Shown piece by piece: positions 1 through 7,105 of a stretch of DNA of 45,188 nucleotides; position 1 is the first letter of the stretch, and each line of letters opens with the position of its first letter. Made by a program: the position numbers and the translations under genes. The notes below the pieces were generated by a model, which did not search any database, was not told the origin of the DNA, and was given only the letters and a program-made list of their open reading frames with translations. This DNA is from Phycisphaerae bacterium (GTDB lineage Bacteria > Planctomycetota > Phycisphaerae > Phycisphaerales > Phycisphaeraceae), in assembly GCA_002688155.1 (NCBI GenBank), contig NZCH01000029.1, positions 1-45,188 of the forward strand, read 5' to 3'.

Positions 1-240
1 AGCGTCGGTGCCGGTAGCTGCCAGTGCTCCGGTGATTGTCTGCGAATCGGGCGATGGTGGCGCCGGTAGGTTGGCCAGCGCCGAAACCAGGTCACCACTT
101 AACACATGTGTATACCTGCTCATGGTCATATCCAACGTCTTGTGTCGTGCCAGCGTTTGCGCAACCTTTGGGTGCGCCCCGGTTCTGGCCAATTCGCTGA
201 TGAACGTATGACGCAAGGCGTGGAAGTCGGCGAACCTGCC
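1..240 (-). CDS. Tyrosine recombinase (phage-type integrase), C-terminal fragment
   Basis: Read on the minus strand, this stretch encodes the catalytic end of a tyrosine recombinase, the enzyme class that integrates and excises mobile DNA. The visible motifs are HALRHTF, carrying the conserved His and Arg of box II, then ARHKTLDMTMSRYTH, with the second conserved His and the nucleophilic Tyr in RYTH. A proline-rich tail follows and runs off the left window edge without a stop. Family homology is clear only back to about FADFHALRH (near 225-237). Further upstream the minus frame stays open, but only as the mirror of recJ on the other strand, so the N-terminal core-binding domain and the first catalytic Arg are absent. 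The fragment abuts the point where RecJ homology begins. It is either a remnant of an integrated element or one side of a chimeric contig. Confidence 0.72.
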
Positions 241-250
241 GGACGCATAC

Positions 251-1504
251 GTGATCGTGCACCCGCGCTTGCAGGAAACAGGCGAACAATCGGTTTCCGC
301 ACCAAACGAGGGTGGTGACACTGATCCGCCGGGCGGCTACCCGTTTGGCGACCTGTGCGGTGCTGGTGTGGCGTTCAAACTTGCATGGCAGATCGGGCGT
401 GCGCACTGCGGGTCCGACCGGTTGCCCGACGCGATGCGAGATCTGTTGCTGGACCTGTTGAGTCTGGCAGCGCTGGGCACGGTTGCGGACATCGTACCGC
501 TCGTCGATGAAAACCGCGTGATCACGCGCTTCGGGCTCGGGCAGATCAAGCGGACACGCTTTGTAGGGCTCACGGCGCTGATCGGCGCGTCTGGGCTCGC
601 GAGCGACGACATCAGCACGTACCACGTCGGGTTTGTGCTCGGGCCGCGGCTCAACGCGTGCGGGCGCATGGGCCACGCGCGCGATGCGGTGCACCTGCTC
701 ACGCAGGCAACACCCGACGAGGCGCAGGACATCGCATACGCATTGACCCATGCCAACGAACAGCGTCGCAGCACCGAACGCGACATGGTCGCCCGTGCCC
801 GGCACATCATCGAAACCAGTGGGTACGACAGTGACGACACGCGCGCCCTGGTTGTGGGCGACATATCGTTTCACGCCGGCGTGGCGGGCATCGTTGCCAG
901 CCGGCTGACCGAGCGGTACGCCCGCCCGGCGATTGTGCTGGCGTACGACGGTGACAATGCGTCCGGCTCGGCGCGCAGTGTGCCGGGCGTGTCCGTGCAC
1001 GAGGCGATTGGTGAGTGCGACGATTTGTTGACCAGCTGGGGCGGCCACGCAATGGCCGCGGGATTGCAGCTGCCGCGCAAACGCGTTGACGTGTTTCGCA
1101 ATCGGTTCGTCGGTGCGGTGAACGACCGTTTGGCCGCAGAGGATATGGTCGCGTTCGTCGACGTCGACGCACAATGCACGCTGAGCGACGTGCGCATCGA
1201 CGTGTGGGACCAGATCGACCGCATGGCGCCGTTTGGCCGAAGCAATCCGAGTCCGACACTGTGCGTGCGCGACGCCGTCATCGCCCAGCCGCCCAGGCGC
1301 ATGGGCAAAGAGGGCAAACACCTGCGCATGATGATCCGACGGGAGGGCCGGACCGTCGATGCAATCGCGTTCGGCATGGGTGATCTGGCCGACCAACTCG
1401 CCGCGGGCACGAAACTCGATGTCGTGTTCGAACCGAAACTCAACGTGTGGCAAGGGTCACGGCGCGCGGAGGTACATGTGAAGGATTTGAAGATTGTGCG
1501 GTGA
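251..1504 (+). CDS. recJ: Single-stranded-DNA exonuclease RecJ, N-terminally truncated
   Basis: RecJ degrades single-stranded DNA 5'-3' in recombination and mismatch repair. This 417-residue reading carries the middle and C-terminal parts of the family: YPFGDLCGAGVAFKLA, LGTVADIVPLVDENR, the GPRLNACGRMGHARDAV segment, then a DHHA1 domain with FHAGVAGIVASRL and SWGGHAMAAGL, and a C-terminal OB-like domain ending in EVHVKDLKIVR. The start at GTG 251 is only formal. Recognisable RecJ sequence (LPDAYVIVHPRL) begins near 236, just before it, and a stop codon at 209-211 closes the frame upstream. About 150-200 residues holding the DHH phosphoesterase motifs are missing, so the product should lack much of the metal site. 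It is a pseudogene, or the contig is joined wrongly. It converges on parA across a palindrome. Confidence 0.85.
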   Translation: MIVHPRLQETGEQSVSAPNEGGDTDPPGGYPFGDLCGAGVAFKLAWQIGRAHCGSDRLPDAMRDLLLDLLSLAALGTVADIVPLVDENRVITRFGLGQIKRTRFVGLTALIGASGLASDDISTYHVGFVLGPRLNACGRMGHARDAVHLLTQATPDEAQDIAYALTHANEQRRSTERDMVARARHIIETSGYDSDDTRALVVGDISFHAGVAGIVASRLTERYARPAIVLAYDGDNASGSARSVPGVSVHEAIGECDDLLTSWGGHAMAAGLQLPRKRVDVFRNRFVGAVNDRLAAEDMVAFVDVDAQCTLSDVRIDVWDQIDRMAPFGRSNPSPTLCVRDAVIAQPPRRMGKEGKHLRMMIRREGRTVDAIAFGMGDLADQLAAGTKLDVVFEPKLNVWQGSRRAEVHVKDLKIVR

Positions 1505-1505
1505 C

Positions 1506-1527
1506 CGCCCTAACCCGGGTTAGGGCG
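1506..1527. terminator. Perfect 22-bp palindrome between convergent recJ and parA
   Basis: The half CGCCCTAACCC is followed immediately by its exact reverse complement, so all 22 bases are symmetric about 1516/1517. It begins just after the recJ stop and contains the parA TAA stop (1520-1522). The position between converging genes suggests a bidirectional terminator. There is no loop and no T-run, so a protein-binding site is an alternative. Confidence 0.4.
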
Positions 1528-2518
1528 TTGGGATGGCGATGGATTTAGCGAGGTTCATGTAATCCGCGGCGCCGCGGCAGTCGGGGGCGTAGTCGAACAC
1601 GGTTTGGCCGAAGCTGGGGCACTCAGCGAGCTTGATGTTGCGCCGGATCGCCGGCTGATAGACACGTGCGCCCGCCCACGGCAGGTTCGTGCCGTGCGCT
1701 TCGCGTAAGAACGTCTCGATGTCCGCCAACACTTCACCGGCCAGCAGCGTTTGCTTTTCGTGCATGCACAGCACGATGCCGCTGACTCGCAGCTGATCGT
1801 TGAACGACTGCCGCACCAGGCTGACCGTTTCCAACAGTTGCGACACCCCCTGCAGTGCAAGGAAGTGCGCCTGCATGGGGATGATGACCTCGTTGGCCAG
1901 TGTCATCGCGTTGATCGCCAGCAGGCCCAGGCTCGGCGGGCAGTCGATGAAGATGTGGTCGAACGGGCGGGCATTTGTAGCCGCGCCCGCACCGTCTTGT
2001 ATCGCCAGTTTCTTCGCGAGAATGCGCTGTGCCTGGCCGGTGATCATCTTCGGCGCCAGCTCTGCCTCGACGCCCGCCAGATCGACACTCGCCGGCAGCA
2101 CCCACAGGTTGTCAGATACGGCCCGTACAACCTGCCCGGCCGTGACCGTGACATCGGTCATCAGCTCGTACGCCGACAACTCCAACTCTTCGGGGTGCAG
2201 CCCCAGATGCAGTGTCAGGTGCGCCTGCGGGTCCATGTCGACCAGCAGCACGCGATGCCCCATCCGCGCCAGGGCCGCGCCGATGTTGACTGTGGTCGTG
2301 GTCTTGCCGACCCCGCCCTTTTGATTGATCATCGCGATCCGCCGCGCCTGTGGGTTTGCGCCGGCGTCCGCGTCACCACCCGGTTCCATGCGATGATCTG
2401 CTGCCCCCGCGGGCAACGCAACCACCGCTGCTTGCGGCTTGGCGCGCACGACCGCCTTGCCGGCAGCGGACGCCGGGGCCTCCACAGGGACAGGTTGCTC
2501 AACAGTCGAATCGGTCAA
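1520..2518 (-). CDS. parA: ParA/Soj-family ATPase
   Basis: ParA-type ATPases bind DNA or membranes in an ATP-dependent way and position chromosomes, plasmids or protein cargo. The 332-residue product has a disordered, Ala/Pro-rich N-terminus (about 1-60), then the deviant Walker A motif NQKGGVGKTTTT (about 65-76), a DMDPQAHLT switch region, and Walker B in FDHIFIDCPPSLG. The C-terminal half is typical of Soj. I placed the start at TTG 2518 because GGAGG lies 8 bases upstream; the open frame runs further to 2677, but that part is compositionally unlike protein. The first ATG in frame would be at residue 44, which is also possible. No parB gene or canonical parS site is seen nearby, so this is an orphan ParA whose cargo cannot be named. 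Confidence 0.88.
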   Translation of the reverse strand: MTDSTVEQPVPVEAPASAAGKAVVRAKPQAAVVALPAGAADHRMEPGGDADAGANPQARRIAMINQKGGVGKTTTTVNIGAALARMGHRVLLVDMDPQAHLTLHLGLHPEELELSAYELMTDVTVTAGQVVRAVSDNLWVLPASVDLAGVEAELAPKMITGQAQRILAKKLAIQDGAGAATNARPFDHIFIDCPPSLGLLAINAMTLANEVIIPMQAHFLALQGVSQLLETVSLVRQSFNDQLRVSGIVLCMHEKQTLLAGEVLADIETFLREAHGTNLPWAGARVYQPAIRRNIKLAECPSFGQTVFDYAPDCRGAADYMNLAKSIAIPTP

Positions 2519-2568
2519 AGACAACGCCTCCGTGCGTGTGCGAATCGCTTCCGTACTTCGTTCACAGC

Positions 2569-2597
2569 ATCGTACCAGCACGGCCTGTGGGTGACAA
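2569..2597 (-). promoter_or_regulatory. Candidate sigma-70 promoter for parA
   Basis: On the minus strand TTGTCA (2592-2597) and TACGAT (2569-2574) are separated by exactly 17 bases, about 50 bases upstream of the chosen parA start. Five of six bases match the -35 consensus and four of six the -10. Confidence 0.45.
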
Positions 2598-2685
2598 TGT
2601 TGTTCGTGACAGACGTGTACCTGGATTTTGATGTGACAGCCTGCACCGCTCAAACGGGCAGGCCACCAGACGAACATTCACCCAC

Positions 2686-2714
2686 TTGGCAACCACCCGC
2701 CGTTTCACTACCCT
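2686..2714 (+). promoter_or_regulatory. Candidate promoter for atpD
   Basis: TTGGCA (2686-2691) and TACCCT (2709-2714) are 17 bases apart, about 100 bases upstream of the atpD start. The -35 matches well and the -10 poorly, so this is only a candidate. Confidence 0.3.
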
Positions 2715-2732
2715 ATTCGGCCCTCGTCAGGG

Positions 2733-2754
2733 CGTTGCCCAGCGGCGGGCAACG
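2733..2754 (+). promoter_or_regulatory. Hairpin in the atpD 5' leader
   Basis: CGTTGCCC and GGGCAACG form a perfect 8-bp stem around the 6-base loop AGCGGC, about 65 bases upstream of the atpD start. It may stabilise or regulate the mRNA. No T-run follows, so it is not a standard terminator. Confidence 0.4.
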
Positions 2755-2817
2755 GGAAAAACGAGCACTTCGGACGCTGAGGGAAGTGGTCCGACTTTCA
2801 CACCAGGAACTAAAAAA

Positions 2818-4266
2818 ATGGCCACCACTGGCACTGTATCACAAGTCATCGGGTCGACCTTCGACGCGCAGTTTCCCGAAGACGCCCTGCCCGACATTTA
2901 CAACGCCGTGACGGTAGATATCACCACCGAAGGCGAAACGCACACGCTCACTGGCGAAGTGCAACAGCATCTGGGGGGTGGGAGCGTGCGCACCGTGGCA
3001 CTGGGATCGACAGATGGTCTGAAGCGCGGGGCGCCGGTGACGGACTTGGGCGAGGCCGTGTCAATGCCCGTCGGCGAGGAAGTGCTTGGTCGGGTGTTCA
3101 ACCTGCTGGGTGAACCAGTCGACAAGCGCGGGCCGGTCAACGTATCCAAGCATCGGCCGATTCATCAGGATCCGCCCGAGTTCGTTGAACTTAACCCCAA
3201 GACCGAAATACTCGAGACGGGCATCAAGGTCGTTGACCTTTTGTGCCCTTTTGTGCGTGGCGGCAAGATCGGCCTGTTCGGCGGCGCGGGTGTAGGCAAG
3301 ACCGTCATCATTCAGGAAATGATCGCCCGCATCGCGCGCGAGCACGGTGGGTACTCCGTTTTCGCAGGCGTTGGCGAACGCACGCGCGAAGGCAACGACC
3401 TCTGGCTGGAAATGCAAGAAGCACAGTTCACTGACGCCAGCGGTGAGACGCACAGCGTGCTTGACCGCGTCGCGATGGTGTTTGGCCAAATGAACGAACC
3501 GCCGGGCGCCCGCCTGCGTGTCGCGCTGTCGGGGCTGACCCTGTGCGAAGAGTTCCGCGACATGTCCGGTAAGGAGACGCTTTTGTTCGTGGACAATATC
3601 TTCAGGTTCACGCAGGCCGGCTCGGAAGTATCGGCCCTGCTTGGCCGCATGCCCAGCGCCGTGGGATATCAGCCGACGCTGTCGACGGAAATGGGCGAAC
3701 TGCAGGAGCGCATCACGTCTACACAGCGCGGCGCAATCACTTCCGTGCAAGCGATTTATGTCCCTGCCGACGACCTGACCGACCCGGCGCCCGCCACCAC
3801 GTTTTCCCACCTCGACGCATTCGTCGTGCTCGCGCGCGGCATCGCCGAGAAGGGCATCTACCCCGCCGTCGACCCGCTGGACTCCACCTCACGCATCCTC
3901 GAGCCGGGGATCCTCGGCGAAGAACACTATCGCGTCTCGCAACTCGTCCAGCGGACCCTGCAGCGATACAAAGATCTGCAGGACATAATCGCCATCCTCG
4001 GCGTCGATGAACTAAGCGAAGAAGACAAACTCATTGTTGCTCGGGCCCGCAAGATTGAGCGGTTCCTGTCGCAGCCATTCTTCGTCGCCGAGCAGTTCAC
4101 CGGTTTCCCCGGCGTGTACACGCCGTTGTCGGAGACGATCGATTCGTTCCGCCGCGTCGCGGAAGGCGAAGCCGACGACCTGCCCGAAGGCGCGTTTATG
4201 TACGTGGGCACTCTGGATGACGTTCGCGCCAAGGCCGAGAAGATGGCGAAGGAAGCGGCGACGTGA
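2818..4266 (+). CDS. atpD: F1 ATP synthase subunit beta
   Basis: This is the catalytic beta subunit of the F1 sector, which makes ATP from ADP and phosphate using the proton or sodium gradient, on the cytoplasmic face of the membrane. The 482-residue protein is full length. It has the N-terminal beta-barrel, the P-loop GGAGVGKT (about 155-162), GERTREGNDLW (186-196), and C-terminal DELSEEDKLIVARARKIERF with FVAEQFTG. The start at ATG 2818 is supported by AGGA just upstream and by the family N-terminus (MATTGTVSQVIGS). The frame is open further upstream to 2686, but that part does not look like the protein. Normally atpD sits between atpG and atpC. Here parA and pyk flank it, and no epsilon, gamma or alpha gene is found in the window. 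Confidence 0.96.
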   Translation: MATTGTVSQVIGSTFDAQFPEDALPDIYNAVTVDITTEGETHTLTGEVQQHLGGGSVRTVALGSTDGLKRGAPVTDLGEAVSMPVGEEVLGRVFNLLGEPVDKRGPVNVSKHRPIHQDPPEFVELNPKTEILETGIKVVDLLCPFVRGGKIGLFGGAGVGKTVIIQEMIARIAREHGGYSVFAGVGERTREGNDLWLEMQEAQFTDASGETHSVLDRVAMVFGQMNEPPGARLRVALSGLTLCEEFRDMSGKETLLFVDNIFRFTQAGSEVSALLGRMPSAVGYQPTLSTEMGELQERITSTQRGAITSVQAIYVPADDLTDPAPATTFSHLDAFVVLARGIAEKGIYPAVDPLDSTSRILEPGILGEEHYRVSQLVQRTLQRYKDLQDIIAILGVDELSEEDKLIVARARKIERFLSQPFFVAEQFTGFPGVYTPLSETIDSFRRVAEGEADDLPEGAFMYVGTLDDVRAKAEKMAKEAAT

Positions 4267-4397
4267 GGCGGAATATCAGCGCGGTGCGCATAAAGCCTGC
4301 GGACGGCGTTGGGAGGCGGTGCGATAACTGGTGGACTGTTGGAGGGGCTCAAATAAGATTCAGTGGAGCAATGAATCCCCTGCCTGGAACGGGGACG

Positions 4398-5903
4398 TCA
4401 GCCTGGCACGCGGCAGACGTCGCCGACGTAGTGAATGGACATGGCGTTGGTGACGCCGGGAACGCCGATGGGTTCACCGGTTATCAGGACGATGGGGTCA
4501 CCGGTGGTGACGAGGCCCTGGGTGAGCAGGAGCTGGTCCATGGCGTTGCGAAAATCGTAAACGCTTGGCGGGGTGGGCATGTGGATGGGGAGAACGGCGT
4601 ACATGAGCGCCATCTGGCGGAGCACGGCCGGATCGGAACTGGCAGCGACGATCGGGACGGGCATGTGGTTCTGGGACAGGTAACGTGCGCCACCGCCACG
4701 CTGGGACCAGACGACGATGAGCTTGGCGCCAAGGTCTCGCACGACGGAGTTGACGCCATGCGCCAATGCGGTGGTGCGGTAGCGGCTCTCCCGGAAGCGC
4801 ACGGGCGCGTCGACGGCGCGGCGCGGAACGCGGAAATGGCGTGTGGTGCGAAGGTGCGCCTCGGTGGCGAGCAGTGTACGTGCCATCATGTGAACGGTTT
4901 GGATCGGGTATTGGCCGATGGCGGTTTCGCCTGAGAGCATGACGGCGTCGGCGCCGTCGTAGATGGCGTTGGCGACGTCGCTGACCTCGGCGCGGGTCGG
5001 CATGGCATTGCCGATCATGGACTGAAGCATCTGCGTGGCGACGATGGCGGGTTTGCCGTAGTCGTGCGCTGCGTGAATGACGCGTTTCTGGATGATCGGG
5101 ACCTGCGGCAGGTCCATCTCGACGCCCAGATCACCGCGGGCGACCATAACGCCGTCAGCCTCGTCGATGATCGCCTCGAGTTCGTCGAGTGCCTGCGGCT
5201 TCTCGATCTTGGCGATCACGGTTTGCGGTGCGGTGCGTCGTGTGAGATAAACCTTGAGTTCGCGCACGTCACTGCTTTGGCGGATGAAGCTCAGTGCAAG
5301 CACGTCGACCTGGTGGTTGATCGCCCACTCAACGCACTGCCAGTCGTACTGGGTGAGGCTTGGCAATGTAAGCCGGCTGTCGGGCAGGTTCATGCCTTTG
5401 GCGGTGGTGATCAGGCCGCCGACTGTGACGGAACAGACGAGTTGTGCGTTGTCTTCGGTGAAGGTCTTCTCGTGGACGAGCATGCGAACGGCACCGTCGT
5501 TGACGAGGACGCGCTCACCGGGCTGAATGTCCTCGAACACGTCGGGCCTTGTGGTAGAGAATGTGATGTTACGTACGGCGGATTGGCCTGCCACGACGGA
5601 CTCGGTCTGGAAAACGACCATATCGCCGGTATGGACGTCGATACCCTCGTCGATGACCTGTCCGACGCGGACCTTCGGGCCGCTGATGTCGCCGATGACG
5701 GTCACGTGTGTGCGTTTGTGCTGCTCGGCAGTGCGCACGGCTGTGAGCAGGCGTTTGAAGTCGTCAAACGAGCCGTGGGAGAAGTTGATACGAAATGCGC
5801 GGACGCCCTCTTCGATCAGGCGGCCGAGCATGCCGGCGTCGGCGCACGCAGGACCGATCGTCGCGATCATTTTGGTGAGGATGAACTGGTCAGACGCGGG
5901 CAT
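4398..5903 (-). CDS. pyk: Pyruvate kinase
   Basis: Pyruvate kinase catalyses the last step of glycolysis, phosphoenolpyruvate plus ADP to pyruvate plus ATP, in the cytosol. The 501-residue product shows the expected order: the N-terminal KMIATIGPAC strand, RINFSHGS, the B-domain, the active-site lysine region VIAKIEKPQAL, the metal and substrate loop VMVARGDLGVEM, the MLSGETAIGQYPI segment and a C-terminal regulatory domain. I chose ATG 5903. A GTG nine codons upstream (5930) is also open. A TACAAT hexamer lies 6 bases before the ATG (5910-5915), so the mRNA may be leaderless. No Shine-Dalgarno is evident. Confidence 0.95.
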   Translation of the reverse strand: MPASDQFILTKMIATIGPACADAGMLGRLIEEGVRAFRINFSHGSFDDFKRLLTAVRTAEQHKRTHVTVIGDISGPKVRVGQVIDEGIDVHTGDMVVFQTESVVAGQSAVRNITFSTTRPDVFEDIQPGERVLVNDGAVRMLVHEKTFTEDNAQLVCSVTVGGLITTAKGMNLPDSRLTLPSLTQYDWQCVEWAINHQVDVLALSFIRQSSDVRELKVYLTRRTAPQTVIAKIEKPQALDELEAIIDEADGVMVARGDLGVEMDLPQVPIIQKRVIHAAHDYGKPAIVATQMLQSMIGNAMPTRAEVSDVANAIYDGADAVMLSGETAIGQYPIQTVHMMARTLLATEAHLRTTRHFRVPRRAVDAPVRFRESRYRTTALAHGVNSVVRDLGAKLIVVWSQRGGGARYLSQNHMPVPIVAASSDPAVLRQMALMYAVLPIHMPTPPSVYDFRNAMDQLLLTQGLVTTGDPIVLITGEPIGVPGVTNAMSIHYVGDVCRVPG

Positions 5904-5952
5904 GCAGGCATTGTACCGACAGCGAGTCACGCGACCGGAACTCTTGTGGCGT

Positions 5953-5980
5953 GTGGGTCGTGGCCCGTGGCCCGTGGGAC
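5953..5980. repeat. Short tandem array, 7-bp period, four units (GTGGCCC-like)
   Basis: Four consecutive heptads fit the unit GTGGNNC, the middle two being identical GTGGCCC. The array lies between pyk and the deacetylase gene. It runs into a near-perfect 18-base palindrome (5974-5991) centred on CTTAAG. Confidence 0.6.
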
Positions 5981-6024
5981 TTAAGTTCCACGCCCGTTAG
6001 GAACCGATATTTAAAGTAAGCATA

Positions 6025-6993
6025 ATGGCGATGGTTTCACAGAATGAGTCAAACGCATCGGGTGCGCCCGGCCCTGGCCACAGCGCCAGTCCGGCGTGCG
6101 CAGGTGCCGGCGCGCGGTGTCTGACGATCGACGTCGAGGAATACTTCATGATCGAGGCGGCACACGGCGTGGTTGCGCCGGCGGACTGGGGTGACTGGCC
6201 GTCTCGGGTGCAGCGGAACATTGACCTGCTGCTCGAGATGTTTGCCCGCCATGATCGCGTGGGCACCTTCTTCATTCTGGGCGATATCGCACGCGATCAC
6301 CCGAAGATGGTGCGCCGCATCGCCGACGCGGGTCACGAGATCGCGAGTCATGGCACAGGGCATCAACGCCTGCATCGGCTGACGCCCGACGTGTTCGCCG
6401 ACACGCTAACGACCAGTTTCAAGCTTCTCGAAGACGCTACGGGTCAACGCGTGGCGGGATATCGCGCGCCGACGTTCAGCATCGTGCCGGGAACAAGCTG
6501 GGCAATCGATGTGCTTGCAGAGCACGGCGTTGAATACGACTCATCGATTTTTCCCGTGCGTCACCCGCAATACGGCGTGCCCGATGCGCCGCCGGCGCCA
6601 TTTTATGTACAAGGCCGGGATGGCGGCGCCCGGGTGTTGGAGATCCCGCCATTGGTGTGGGAAATCGCGGGCCGGCACGTGCCGGTCGCAGGCGGTGGAT
6701 ACTTCCGGTTGCTGCCGCAGTGGTTGATGAAACGCGGACTGCATCAGGCGCGGATACAAGGTCGCCCGGCAGTACTCTATTTTCATCCCTGGGAATTTGA
6801 CCCGGACATGCCGCGCATGCCGTTGTCGTTTACAGGGCGCATCCGCACGTACACACGGTTGCGACAGGCTGCGGCACGATTGGACGAGGTGATGCGGCTG
6901 GACGGACCGTGGATGCGCATGTGCGACGTAGCGTCGCGGGCGCGGCCAGAAGCCCAGGAGCGGCTACTGCTTTCCGAAGCGGCCAGTCCGTGA
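6025..6993 (+). CDS. Polysaccharide deacetylase, exosortase-locus (XrtA) type
   Basis: A NodB-fold carbohydrate esterase that removes acetyl groups from N-acetylated polysaccharides. In the subfamily recognised here it is usually encoded with exosortase-associated exopolysaccharide genes. The 322-residue protein has the metal- and base-carrying motif LTIDVEEYF (about 33-41) and the metal histidines in ASHGTGHQRLH (His109, His113). Further on come GYRAPTFSI, EYDSSIFPVRHP, EIPPLVWEI and the late catalytic His motif VLYFHPWEFDP. No signal peptide is visible, as is usual for this subfamily. The start is ATG 6025, with weak ribosome binding. No exosortase or glycosyltransferase is adjacent, so the polysaccharide is unknown. 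Confidence 0.88.
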   Translation: MAMVSQNESNASGAPGPGHSASPACAGAGARCLTIDVEEYFMIEAAHGVVAPADWGDWPSRVQRNIDLLLEMFARHDRVGTFFILGDIARDHPKMVRRIADAGHEIASHGTGHQRLHRLTPDVFADTLTTSFKLLEDATGQRVAGYRAPTFSIVPGTSWAIDVLAEHGVEYDSSIFPVRHPQYGVPDAPPAPFYVQGRDGGARVLEIPPLVWEIAGRHVPVAGGGYFRLLPQWLMKRGLHQARIQGRPAVLYFHPWEFDPDMPRMPLSFTGRIRTYTRLRQAAARLDEVMRLDGPWMRMCDVASRARPEAQERLLLSEAASP

Positions 6994-7105
6994 GCGCGAT
7001 GCCAACGATCATTCGTCACCACACCGCCTCTTCGCTGGCGCCCGGCGTGCGGTCTTGTATGCCGGTGAGCAGACAGTTCCACACCTTCAGCCGCAGCGTG
7101 ACGAG

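Noticed and set aside
92..1453. Long minus-strand open frame (453 codons) across recJ
   Set aside because: It is antisense to RecJ, rich in Arg, His and Val with no family motifs; a high-GC shadow. Only its left end overlaps the real recombinase fragment, which is in another frame.
1751..2911. Plus-strand open frame across parA and the atpD start
   Set aside because: Antisense to ParA; shows no motifs and overlaps atpD in the wrong frame.
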